DNA of 13,019 nucleotides from Bacillota bacterium (GCA_023443925.1 JAEZSL010000009.1:1-13019), one strand, 5' to 3'; positions 1 to 6,423 are shown, numbered from the stretch's first letter. The notes: a model not told the origin generated them from the letters alone. A program made the numbers and translations.

Positions 1-109
1 AATAAGTGGAGATAATCTGCACGTAAAGGCATAATAGGTGTTAATAATTTTACTGTAGGTTAAATGTATGAGCTATGTAATTAGTAAATATGAAGAGGAG
101 CCATCAAAA

Positions 110-211
110 ATGTGCAGATACGTTCATGCTAACATTATTGCTAAAAATGCAAGTAAGCTAATCAATTTTTATACGGCGATTATAAACGCCAAGGTCCTGT
201 TAAGGGTTTGA
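110..211 (+). pseudogene. Relic of a VOC (glyoxalase/bleomycin-resistance fold) protein, N-terminus only
   Basis: A 33-codon reading frame starts at ATG 110 behind a good ribosome binding site (AGAGGAG at 94-100, 9 nt spacing). Its first residues, MCRYVHANIIAKNASKLINF followed by YTAII, resemble the first strand and helix of VOC-superfamily proteins, which often begin with a pattern like 'F/YVHTNIIAKDW..LA.FY'. The frame then stops at 209-211 with nothing VOC-like after it. VOC proteins are usually 120-150 residues, so about three quarters is missing. The intact ribosome binding site with a lost body suggests truncation by a deletion whose far side is the unrelated relic starting near 204. 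The match rests on a short N-terminal motif only. A chance ORF or a real small peptide is possible. Confidence 0.45.
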
Positions 212-456
212 GCAGGGAGCTAACTGGTCCAGTAATCTGGGCAGCCCACACCTCCAGGTAAAAGGTGATTTTGATACTCTGTTCCTGCAGGGTAATACAA
301 CGTTGTATGTTACATGGCGCTACAGATTGCACTGAGCCGTATAATTGGGACAGGTTTGGCACAAGGGATGTGGGGTGGAAGACAACCTATGAAGTTCCAG
401 CAACGACAGAACGGAAGGTTACTGCTCTTAAGACTTTATTAGATAGGAAGACTTAA
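204..456 (+). pseudogene. Unrecognised gene relic with a frameshift
   Basis: Two overlapping plus-strand frames join into one protein-like stretch. The first (204-335) ends with residues such as GDFDTLFLQGNTTLYVTWRY. The second carries on in the next frame from about 322 with ATDCTEPYNWDRFGTRDVGW and ends TERKVTALKTLLDRKT at the stop 454-456. The composition (alternating hydrophobic/polar residues, many Trp, Tyr and Thr) looks like a beta-sandwich domain from a secreted protein, but I do not recognise the family. There is no start codon in the first frame and no ribosome binding site. A hairpin terminator follows 4 nt after the stop, which supports this being the true 3' end of a former gene. 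It most likely is the C-terminal part of a gene that lost its 5' end and picked up a frameshift near 317-325. Confidence 0.4.
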
Positions 457-460
457 TAAA

Positions 461-490
461 GGGACTGCTTGCAGTAAACAGTCCCCTTAT
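461..490. terminator. Bidirectional hairpin terminator between convergent genes
   Basis: Stem GGGACTG (461-467) pairs with CAGTCCC (479-485) around an 11-nt loop, flanked by A-rich DNA on the left and T-rich DNA on the right. Read on plus it ends the relic at 204-456. Read on minus it lies 13 nt past the stop of the secreted protein gene (503) and is followed by CTTTATT. Its position between convergent reading frames fits a shared terminator. Confidence 0.6.
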
Positions 491-502
491 TACACAATTA
501 TT

Positions 503-943
503 TTATCTGGTGTCTACAGCATAAAAGTTTATTAAGGCATCTCTATCTGTTGGGATTACATACATGGTATAATTGCCAGCGGGAAGATCACCTGCGTTTA
601 ATGTGGTATCTCCCTCACCTTCATAATAGTATACTATTTCTGGATTAGGAGCTGCTCTATATATCATATATCTGCAAAAAACTGGATATACATAATTAAC
701 AGCAAACGTTATATGGCCACCCGTGTTAACATGCCAATATGTATTATTTTCATTATTTTCGATAGCTCCTGAATGATTTTTTTCAATTAAATATGGGCTA
801 CTATCAAAGCCGAATGATTTGAATCCACCATCGGGATCCACATAAACCCAATCTGGATAACCTGCAGCCGATGCTGTTATAGGTGCCGCAAATAATACTG
901 AAGCTAAAACAAGTGTGAACACCCTTTTTAATATTTTTTTCAA
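503..943 (-). CDS. Small secreted protein of unknown function
   Basis: This encodes a 146-residue protein when read from the TTG at 943-941. That start is preferred because AAAGGTGG lies 9 nt upstream and because it gives a classic signal peptide: MKKILKRVF, a hydrophobic run (TLVLASVLFAAPITA) and a signal peptidase I site after ASA near residue 25. The longer reading from GTG at 964 would translate the ribosome binding site itself. The mature part, about 120 residues, is rich in Tyr, Asn, Gly and Asp and has alternating beta-type patterns. It ends NFYAVDTR. It has one Cys, no transmembrane segment after the signal and no LPXTG or lipobox, so it is probably released or loosely wall-bound. I do not recognise a domain. 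It looks intact and is monocistronic, next to decayed DNA on both sides. An all-beta extracellular domain is an inference from pattern only. Confidence 0.7.
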   Translation of the reverse strand: MKKILKRVFTLVLASVLFAAPITASAAGYPDWVYVDPDGGFKSFGFDSSPYLIEKNHSGAIENNENNTYWHVNTGGHITFAVNYVYPVFCRYMIYRAAPNPEIVYYYEGEGDTTLNAGDLPAGNYTMYVIPTDRDALINFYAVDTR

Positions 944-1230
944 AATAAATAACCACCTTTCCACATAGTTGTTATTAATAAGTTACATTTCCCTATTTTT
1001 ATATTAAAGCATCTCCATCCGGATTTAAATTTAGAGAATACTATTAATATCTGTTTATGTTAAATGATTATTAGATTAAATAAAGTCTAACATTATTTCC
1101 AAATATTATCAATATTATTTGCGTATTCTACATGTTTTTTGCATATTCTACATAAAATAAACATAATTATTGATAATATAAGTTTTTCTGTATTGCCAGT
1201 GTGACCTGGTGGGGTAATAAGCTCATCAGT

Positions 1231-1579
1231 ATGGAAACAATCGTGGAATTCGAAAGCTGGTACAAAGAAATACTCCACCAGGCGAAGGAGGATTACGAAT
1301 AAATCCTGCCAAATAAGTATTAAAAGAAGGGTACAATCCGTACTTACGAATGGAAAAGTATATGTCAAACATCTACGGTTTCTGCACAATTACAGAATTA
1401 CCACAACCAATAATGAAGCCGTAAGACTTCTAAGAGGCTATAAACGAAAACAGGTGCAGGCCATGTCATTCCGGTGTCAAGCGATTATCGATTATCTCTG
1501 TCACATGAGCATGCTGATTATGATGCACAGAAATGAAGAACAGAATGTATTCGATAGAGTTTCCAGAACCTTTGGATAA
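1231..1579 (+). pseudogene. IS66-family transposase remnant, C-terminal part, frameshifted
   Basis: The longest piece (about 1331-1579) reads NYRITTTNNEAVRLLRGYKR then KQVQAMSFR and ends FDRVSRTFG. It matches the conserved C-terminal segment of IS66 TnpC-type transposases, 'R.P.TNN.AER.LR..K.KQK....FRS', where the E in AER belongs to the catalytic DDE set. Here that position reads NNEAVRLL, so the ER pair is changed. Two upstream fragments in other frames look like earlier parts of the same protein: METIVEFESWYKEILHQAKE from 1231, stopped at 1300, and KEGYNPYLRMEKYMSN from about 1323. At least two frameshifts and a stop make it non-functional. Only the last 100-120 of roughly 450-520 residues remain, and no tnpA/tnpB partner genes are present. 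A hairpin terminator follows the stop by 7 nt. Confidence 0.75.
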
Positions 1580-1586
1580 TATAAAA

Positions 1587-1629
1587 CCGATGGCTTTGAT
1601 TGAAATCAGTCTACACCATCGGCTTTTTT
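1587..1629 (+). terminator. Rho-independent terminator after the IS66 remnant
   Basis: CCGATGG (1587-1593) pairs with CCATCGG (1616-1622). A smaller hairpin (TGATT/AATCA) sits in the loop, and a run of six T follows (1624-1629). It begins 7 nt after the transposase relic's stop codon, so it is probably the element's own terminator. Confidence 0.65.
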
Positions 1630-1631
1630 AG
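1615..1631 (+). repeat. 17-nt inverted repeat, copy A
   Basis: ACCATCGGCTTTTTTAG is the reverse complement of 3186-3202, with no mismatch over 17 nt. It covers the right arm and T-tract of the IS66 terminator. The two copies bracket the tRNA-Thr and sigH genes. Confidence 0.7.
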
Positions 1632-1670
1632 TTCAAGGTTACCTCTTAATAGTATTAGGGCGAGCACGGG

Positions 1671-1702
1671 GCTGTATTTTGGTGAAATACGGAGAGTACA
1701 GC
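1671..1702. repeat. Compact nested inverted repeat
   Basis: GCTGTA (1671-1676) pairs with TACAGC (1697-1702). Alternatively GTATTT (1674-1679) pairs with AAATAC (1685-1690) around a TGGTG loop. The two pairings share bases and exclude each other. It lies in non-coding DNA after the IS66 relic and could be a piece of the element's end or an unrelated structured RNA. No T-tract follows, so I do not call it a terminator. Confidence 0.35.
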
Positions 1703-1770
1703 AAAATTATTATACATGACTTAAAAAAATAGTACAATAAAAATAGAGTAATGAAACTAGTTTCTTCTTA

Positions 1771-1800
1771 TTTAATGCATATTAATATTTATGCATTAAA
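1771..1800. repeat. 11-bp perfect inverted repeat
   Basis: TTTAATGCATA (1771-1781) is the exact reverse complement of TATGCATTAAA (1790-1800), with an 8-nt AT spacer. It lies just beyond the tRNA terminator on the minus strand. It may be a protein-binding site or a second weak hairpin that helps termination. All pairs except two G/C are A/T, so chance cannot be excluded in this AT-rich DNA. Confidence 0.4.
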
Positions 1801-1827
1801 AATCCCTGTACCAAGACTGATACAGGG
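1796..1827 (-). terminator. Rho-independent terminator of the sigH-tRNA-Thr unit
   Basis: On the minus strand CCCTGTA (complement of 1821-1827) pairs with TACAGGG (complement of 1804-1810) around a 10-nt loop, followed by ATTTTTAA. It lies 63 nt past the 3' end of tRNA-Thr and is the first good terminator downstream of sigH. Confidence 0.7.
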
Positions 1828-1889
1828 GGTGAATTTAAAATCAATTGAACTAAAAATTTAAAATCACTTAAATCATCAATTTTACTATA

Positions 1890-1962
1890 AGCTCCCGACG
1901 AGACTTGAACTCGAGACCTTTACCTTACCAAGGTAACGCTCTACCGACTGAGCTACGGGGGC
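1890..1962 (-). tRNA. tRNA-Thr (anticodon GGT)
   Basis: The minus strand folds as a full cloverleaf. It has acceptor GCCCCCG/CGGGAGC, D-stem GCTC/GAGC with loop AGTCGGTA, anticodon stem TTACC/GGTAA with loop TTGGTAA, variable AGGTC, T-stem TCGAG/CTCGT and T-loop TTCAAGT. The anticodon GGT reads Thr codons ACC and ACU. The discriminator base is U and CCA is not encoded, so CCA must be added by the nucleotidyltransferase. Two stem positions do not pair: C3 with A70 in the acceptor stem and U49 with U65 in the T-stem. A T at position 3 and an A at position 65 would restore both. The gene starts 9 nt after the sigH stop with no terminator between them, so it is probably cut from the sigH transcript. 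It is either functional with tolerated mismatches or in early decay. Confidence 0.9.
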
Positions 1963-1971
1963 GGTTGTACT

Positions 1972-2604
1972 TTAATATAATTCTTTTAATACTTTATTTA
2001 ACTTAAGTTTAATTCGCTGCAGGGCATTGTCAATTGACTTAGGTTCCTTCTTAAGTTTATCAGCTATCTGCAGATAGTTGAAGTCAAATAAATACAAATC
2101 CAGAACATCTTTTTCGAATTGGCTTAAGTGCCTTACGAGTTCATATTCTAACATATTAGTACTCTCTTTGTCAATAACTAATTCTTCAGGATTTGAAATT
2201 TTATTTTCATACATTAAATCCACAAGGGATTCTTTGTCTTCTAAGTCAGTATTTTCGCCATATGCAGGGGCATATAGGGATACATAGGTATTTAACGGAA
2301 GATTCTTTTTTCGGTTGGAAGCCTTTATGGCGCTGTATATTTGTCTGGAAATACATAAATCTGCAAAGTTATGAAAGGAATTGTCTTTATCCGGATTATA
2401 ATCACGGATGGCTTTGTAAAGACCAATCATACCTTCCTGTATTAAATCATCTTTATCGCCGCCGATTAAGTAGAGAGCTTTGGCTTTTTTCCTTACCAGA
2501 TTTTTATAGCGGTTAAGCATATAATCCATGGCATCCGGATCGTTGTCACGTATTAAGGCTATTATATCTTCATCGGATAAAGCATCCATTTTTTCTTCCA
2601 GCAT
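1972..2604 (-). CDS. sigH: RNA polymerase sporulation sigma factor SigH (Spo0H)
   Basis: This 210-residue sigma-70 family protein, close to the ~218 usual for SigH, directs RNA polymerase to early-stationary-phase and sporulation-initiation promoters. Region 2 covers about residues 28-98 and includes DLIQEGMIGLYKAIRDYNP, SFHNFADLCISRQI and the SigH-typical stretch around NRKKNLPLNTYVSL. Region 4 covers about 155-205, with a helix-turn-helix at FNYLQIADKL through SIDNALQRIK. There is no region 1.1 and no region 3 domain, as expected for this class. The ATG at 2604 follows AGAGGTGG (complement of 2611-2618) by 6 nt. In Bacillus, sigH is followed by rpmGB-secE-nusG. Here it is followed at 9 nt by tRNA-Thr, then a terminator and IS debris. 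All key segments are present, so it should be functional. Confidence 0.93.
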   Translation of the reverse strand: MLEEKMDALSDEDIIALIRDNDPDAMDYMLNRYKNLVRKKAKALYLIGGDKDDLIQEGMIGLYKAIRDYNPDKDNSFHNFADLCISRQIYSAIKASNRKKNLPLNTYVSLYAPAYGENTDLEDKESLVDLMYENKISNPEELVIDKESTNMLEYELVRHLSQFEKDVLDLYLFDFNYLQIADKLKKEPKSIDNALQRIKLKLNKVLKELY

Positions 2605-2635
2605 TGTATCCCACCTCTCAATTATTTATTGCAGC

Positions 2636-2664
2636 ATTCTAAATTAGTTTTTTAATAAGGGCAA
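2636..2664 (-). promoter_or_regulatory. Candidate sigma-A promoter for sigH
   Basis: On the minus strand, -35 TTGCCC (complement of 2659-2664) and -10 TAGAAT (complement of 2636-2641) are 17 nt apart and end about 30 nt before the sigH start codon. The -10 matches five of six consensus bases, but the -35 only about half. Spacing and position are good. This is a pattern call in AT-rich DNA. Confidence 0.4.
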
Positions 2665-2921
2665 CTTAAAGGTCAGGATGCCATATTCGCCCAGAATGTC
2701 TGTGACAAAGCGTTTTATTTGTAGAAGATTTTATGTTCAATGCTTGAAGCCCCAGTCAATTAACATGAACAGATACCAAATATGGATAAGGAAGCGTTAA
2801 ATTTAAACCGCAGAAAGCCAGGAACAGCAGCTAAATGTCGGGTAATTATTTTTTCTTATGTTATTTATGGTACGTTTATTCTTTTAAATTCAATTAAATA
2901 CAGTTTAGCATAGGAATCTAT

Positions 2922-2959
2922 GATTTTCAATAAAGATACCCGATTTTCGATAAAATACC
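2922..2959. repeat. Tandem 20-nt-period direct repeat
   Basis: GATTTTCAATAAAGATACC (2922-2940) is followed by GATTTTCGATAAAATACC (2942-2959), the same motif with small changes at a 20-nt step, about two helical turns. Such spacing suits paired operator half-sites bound on one face of DNA, but no regulator is implied by sequence alone. Confidence 0.45.
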
Positions 2960-3130
2960 ATTAAATTTACTACAGAAGGATTGAATTTTCCTTAATTTTT
3001 TCTATAAGAATTAAAGTAGAAATTTATAAGAATACCAAATCTACAATATCTGCAAATTTATTTAATTGTACTTAATTTGGTAAATGGTATTTAAGTATAT
3101 TAAGATAAATATATTAAAATTAAATTATAA

Positions 3131-3158
3131 TTGATTTTATTCGTAAATAATGTACAAT
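3131..3158 (+). promoter_or_regulatory. Candidate sigma-A promoter upstream of the LacI relic and two-component genes
   Basis: -35 TTGATT (3131-3136) and -10 TACAAT (3153-3158) are 16 nt apart, matching four and five of six consensus bases. Transcription would start near 3165, run through the LacI relic and could reach the sensor kinase at 3563, as no terminator is visible in between. AT-rich DNA gives such matches by chance. Confidence 0.4.
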
Positions 3159-3185
3159 TAACTTATAAAAAAATAAAAAATATTG

Positions 3186-3202
3186 CTAAAAAAGCCGATG
3201 GT
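3186..3202 (-). repeat. 17-nt inverted repeat, copy B
   Basis: This is the exact reverse complement of 1615-1631. On the minus strand it reads like the right arm and T-tract of the IS66-relic terminator, but the matching left arm is absent here. It is therefore a displaced fragment rather than a second full hairpin. Confidence 0.65.
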
Positions 3203-3291
3203 CATTTGGGCTGTCTATATAATTATCAGTTAATAATTTGTAAATAAAATTAAACTATTTATAAAAATTTACAAATAAACAGGAGAATCTA

Positions 3292-3509
3292 ATGCAGGTA
3301 TTAAGGTCAAGGATTTATCCACTCTATTGAATTTGTCGCCATCCACAGTATCTTTAGTAATTAATAATAAACCTGGTATCTGTGAAGTAACACGAAACAG
3401 GGTGAATCCGGTAAACAGGGTGAATTCGGTAAACAGGGAGTTAAGCTACAGGGTTCCGGAAGACATCTCTATTGTTGTATTTGGCAACATGACATGTGAA
3501 ACATATTGA
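3292..3509 (+). pseudogene. LacI-family transcriptional regulator, internally deleted
   Basis: After AGGAG (3281-3285) an ATG at 3292 opens in the wrong frame. One base shift away the frame reads IKVKDLSTLLNLSPSTVSLV then INNKPGICEVTRNRV. This is the N-terminal helix-turn-helix of LacI regulators ('IKDIA...LSPSTVS.VLN......TR.RV'). After a short repeat-encoded stretch (NRVNPVNRVNSVNR) it jumps to YRVPEDISIVVFGN, which matches 'G..VPEDISIVGFDN', normally near residues 260-275 of a ~335-residue protein. About 200 residues of the sugar-binding domain are therefore missing, the start is frameshifted, and the frame ends at 3507-3509. It sits 53 nt before the sensor kinase gene. I infer that it was once the local sugar-responsive repressor. 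Confidence 0.8.
3398..3433 (+). repeat. Two tandem 18-nt units at the LacI deletion junction
   Basis: Units 3398-3415 and 3416-3433 differ at one base (CAGGGTGAATCCGGTAAA versus ..TTCGG..), and a third partial copy starts at 3434 (CAGGG). They encode NRVNPV/NRVNSV and lie exactly where the HTH part joins the C-terminal part. This suggests slippage or microhomology-driven deletion. Confidence 0.75.
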
Positions 3510-3562
3510 TTCGCCCGGAAGATAAGGCGCTCTCGTTATTTATGTTAAAGGAGTAAGGTTCA

Positions 3563-5278
3563 ATGAAGTTTTTGAAGAAAATGAAGATAAAGGATCAGAT
3601 CCTGCTGGCGATGATAACAGGAACCTTGTTGTCCTGTTCGATACTCGGTGTGACAATTTATAATTTTTCCAAAGTAACCATTGAAAACAATTACAAAAAC
3701 TCCCACACCTATAATCTCCAGGTGTCAAGCAATATTATTGATATTCAGCTTAAAAATATCATTGAGCTGGGAAGAAGCGTACTGACCAATGATTCCTTTA
3801 AGAAAGCCTTGACCAGTGAGGAGAATAAGAAGAACAGCAGGTATTTCTCCAGTATTAACAGCCTGACCATAAACCGTACCATAAGTGAGATCGTTTCCCG
3901 TGACGCATTAATTGATGGTATCTCCATTGTAAATGAATACGGCAATGTTTTATTTTACTCGAAACCGAGTATTCCAATTGGCTACTACCGTTATTATTAT
4001 TCGAAAGGTGATTTCCTGGAGGAGGACTGGGTCGATAAGGCCAGAAAGGCGAAGGGAAAAGAAGTCTTTTACGGATATAACGTGCTGATACCGGATCAGG
4101 AGAAAGATACGATTTCCTATGTGAAGAATCTCATTAACCCAAGAAACAGGCAGTCCATGGGGTTTATGGTGGTTAACATCAGCAAAAAGCTTTTGGACGA
4201 AGCTTTTGGAACATTAAAGGAAGGGTATAGCACGAACCGGTATATGATAATTGATGAGGACAGTATTTATCCAAGTGTTTATTTTAACGGGGATCAGTCC
4301 GCCAAGAACGTGATTCTGAAAGACTATATAAATAACAATACAAAAGGCAGGTACCTGTTCAGCAGTTATCTAAATGTTTCTACCGGCTGGATGGCAGTCA
4401 ATGTAATAGAAAAAGGAGAACTGAAACATGTTAGTGCTTATATCGGAGGTATTACATTAATTGCTGTTATTATACTGATACTTTTAAGTATTTATATATC
4501 CAGGATTATTTCCAATCAGATCAGCAAACCTCTTAGTACTCTGGAGAAAACCATCGAATCGGTAGGTGAGGGCAGCCGTCATATTGAAGACGAATTTGAC
4601 AACAGTGAAATCGGCGAAATCGGTAATAAATTCAAGGAGATGGTCAACAATAATCTGGAACTCCGGGAACGGCTTTTAAATGCCCAGTTAAATGAAAGGG
4701 AAGCGGAACTTTTGCTGCTTCAGGCCCAGATCAATCCCCACTTTTTATACAATACCCTGGATTCCCTGTATTTTATGGCAATTATCAAACAGGATGATGA
4801 TATTGCCAGGATGGTGCTTGCCCTTTCCAATACTTTTAAGTTGAGCCTTAATAAAGGGGATAAGTTCATAACGGTACGGGATGAACTCAACCGGATTAAG
4901 GAATATATGACAATACAGAATATGCGGTATAACAACCGGTTTGATCTGATTCTTGATCTGGAGGAAATAGAAGATTATAAAATCATAACCTTTATCCTGC
5001 AGCCCTTCGTGGAAAATGCCATGTATCACGGGCTGGAAGCCAAAATCGGCAAGGGGTATATAAAGATAGAAGGACATCAAAAAGACGGTAATTTATATTT
5101 TACTATAAAAGATAACGGCATCGGCATTGCGGATCTTTCTATTCTGGATACCGGATATGGGGTTAAGAATGTAAAGGAGAGGATCAAATTGTTTTATGGT
5201 GATGACTATGGAGTTTCTTTTGCAAGTGAACCAGATGTTGGTACAACGGTAACCATAGTTGTACAAGCTAAAAGTTAG
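3563..5278 (+). CDS. Sensor histidine kinase, YesM/LytS-like (HisKA_7TM-free, HAMP-containing)
   Basis: This 571-residue membrane kinase has an extracellular sensor. Transmembrane helix 1 spans about residues 13-32, followed by an extracytoplasmic domain of about 255 residues typical of Cache-like sensors in YesM kinases. Transmembrane helix 2 is at about 290-312 (ITLIAVIILILLSIYIS). A HAMP linker (about 313-365) and a coiled segment lead to the His_kinase motif QAQINPHFLYNTLDSL, with the phospho-accepting His at 393. The ATPase domain has the N box FVENAMYHGLE (Asn485), DNGIGI (Asp517) and a late GYGVKNVKERIKLFYG. All key residues are present. ATG 3563 follows AAAGGAG by 9 nt. The response regulator starts 12 nt after its stop. 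It most likely detects a sugar or a loaded binding protein outside the cell and phosphorylates the regulator at 5291. The signal is not readable from sequence. Confidence 0.93.
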   Translation: MKFLKKMKIKDQILLAMITGTLLSCSILGVTIYNFSKVTIENNYKNSHTYNLQVSSNIIDIQLKNIIELGRSVLTNDSFKKALTSEENKKNSRYFSSINSLTINRTISEIVSRDALIDGISIVNEYGNVLFYSKPSIPIGYYRYYYSKGDFLEEDWVDKARKAKGKEVFYGYNVLIPDQEKDTISYVKNLINPRNRQSMGFMVVNISKKLLDEAFGTLKEGYSTNRYMIIDEDSIYPSVYFNGDQSAKNVILKDYINNNTKGRYLFSSYLNVSTGWMAVNVIEKGELKHVSAYIGGITLIAVIILILLSIYISRIISNQISKPLSTLEKTIESVGEGSRHIEDEFDNSEIGEIGNKFKEMVNNNLELRERLLNAQLNEREAELLLLQAQINPHFLYNTLDSLYFMAIIKQDDDIARMVLALSNTFKLSLNKGDKFITVRDELNRIKEYMTIQNMRYNNRFDLILDLEEIEDYKIITFILQPFVENAMYHGLEAKIGKGYIKIEGHQKDGNLYFTIKDNGIGIADLSILDTGYGVKNVKERIKLFYGDDYGVSFASEPDVGTTVTIVVQAKS

Positions 5279-5290
5279 GGGGTAAATGCT

Positions 5291-6355
5291 ATGTATAAGC
5301 TGGTAGTAATCGATGATGAATTTATTGTGGTAGAAGGCATTAAAGCCATGATCGCCAGAATGAAATTGGACTTTGAAGTGGTGGGGTTTGCTTATGACGG
5401 TATTGCGGCGTTAGAAGTAGTACGAAATACCAGGCCGGACATTGTGATTACGGATATCCGTATTCCCGGTCTTGACGGCCTGTCCCTGATTGAGGAGGCA
5501 AAAGATTTCCTGCCTGACACAGCCTTTGTAGTAATCAGCGGCTACAACGAATTTGAATATGCCAGAAGGGCAATAACACTTGGTGTGAAAGGCTATATTG
5601 ATAAGCCCATTACCATGGAAAAGTTATCACAAGTTCTCACGACCATAGAAAAAGAGTTTGAAAACCAGGAACAGGCTCATATTGAAAACCAGGATAAAGA
5701 TGCCGGAAAGCAGGCCTTAAATGCCCATATAGACCTGTTAATCCATAGTATTATCAGGGAAGAAGCAGATGCCGTCAGAGAACAGGCAGAAAACATGATT
5801 TCTGATATCAGAAACCAGAAGAATACCATAGAGGAATATAAAAATGAATGTTTTAAAATCCTATGTGTTACACTGGGCGTGTTCTCGGAACAAAAAAAGC
5901 AGTATGAACGGGAGAATCTGGTTTTTTATAAAGATATTGAAGTACTGGAAAGTTACGAGGAAGTCGACCATTATGTCAGGGAGATTATCGATCGAATCGC
6001 GGAAAGAATAAAAGCAGGCAAATCCGGCAGCAGCCACAGGATCATTATTCAATTACTGGACTATATTAAGCTTCACTATAACAAAGACATCGGACTCAAT
6101 GAACTTGCCGATATGGTAGGCATGAATCCGGCTTATTTAAGTGTTTTATTTAAGGACGAAGTCGGAATGTCCTATATCAAATATCTGACCCAGTTACGTT
6201 TAAATCACGCCAAGGACCTGCTGTTAAAAGGTTATAAGGTCATAGAGGTAAGTGAGCTGGTGGGGTATAATGACTACCACTATTTCTGCAGTATTTTTAA
6301 GAAAAACATAGGTCAGAAGCCCAATGAATTCAAGGGATGTGTAAGAAAAAAATAA
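5291..6355 (+). CDS. Response regulator, YesN-type with AraC DNA-binding domain
   Basis: This 354-residue regulator is the partner of the upstream kinase. The receiver domain (about 1-120) has the acidic pocket D8/D9/E10, phospho-acceptor D55 (DIVITDIRIPGLDG), S83 and K105 (YIDKP), all intact. A linker of about 130 residues, rich in charged residues, follows. The AraC/XylS domain (about 253-352) carries two helix-turn-helix motifs, LNELADMVGMNPAYLSVLFK and VIEVSELVGYNDYHYFCSIF, ending KKNIGQKPNEF. Many YesN-type regulators are 500 residues or more, so this is a short version. ATG 5291 follows AGGGGG by 8 nt. Phosphorylation would promote dimerisation and binding to direct repeats, most plausibly in the 176-nt gap before the binding-protein gene at 6532. 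Kinase and regulator are an operon. Confidence 0.93.
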   Translation: MYKLVVIDDEFIVVEGIKAMIARMKLDFEVVGFAYDGIAALEVVRNTRPDIVITDIRIPGLDGLSLIEEAKDFLPDTAFVVISGYNEFEYARRAITLGVKGYIDKPITMEKLSQVLTTIEKEFENQEQAHIENQDKDAGKQALNAHIDLLIHSIIREEADAVREQAENMISDIRNQKNTIEEYKNECFKILCVTLGVFSEQKKQYERENLVFYKDIEVLESYEEVDHYVREIIDRIAERIKAGKSGSSHRIIIQLLDYIKLHYNKDIGLNELADMVGMNPAYLSVLFKDEVGMSYIKYLTQLRLNHAKDLLLKGYKVIEVSELVGYNDYHYFCSIFKKNIGQKPNEFKGCVRKK

Positions 6356-6423
6356 AAAATTTAATAGGCTCAAGGGGAAAATCTAAAAAAATTATACAAT
6401 TTACAAGAAATCATAGACTAAAA

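Larger units (their letters stand above)
2665..3290. other. AT-rich intergenic spacer between divergent sigH and the LacI relic
   Basis: About 630 nt have no convincing gene on either strand. The content is a short tandem repeat (2922-2959), a candidate plus-strand promoter (3131-3158), one copy of the 17-nt inverted repeat (3186-3202), and a 10-nt inverted pair AAATACCATT (2953-2962) / AATGGTATTT (3084-3093). Positions 2860-3180 are very AT-rich. Upstream of sigH, many Firmicutes carry rlmB/yacP-type genes; I see no trace of them here. Confidence 0.6.

Noticed and set aside
944..964. GTG start at 964 for the secreted protein
   Set aside because: It would translate the AAAGGTGG ribosome binding site and put odd residues before the signal peptide. 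TTG 943 is better.
1093..1389. 98-codon minus-strand reading frame
   Set aside because: It is antisense to the IS66 transposase relic, has no ribosome binding site, and its composition is that of a shadow frame.
2678..2800. 40-codon plus-strand reading frame (MPYSPRMSVTKRF...) with a weak AAAGG upstream
   Set aside because: It is very rich in Arg/Lys, matches no family I know, and lies in non-coding DNA upstream of sigH. There is too little support to call a gene.
1615..3202. 17-nt inverted repeats as terminal repeats of a mobile element carrying sigH
   Set aside because: No flanking target duplication is visible, no transposase lies between them, and one copy is simply part of a terminator. 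Kept only as a rearrangement hint.
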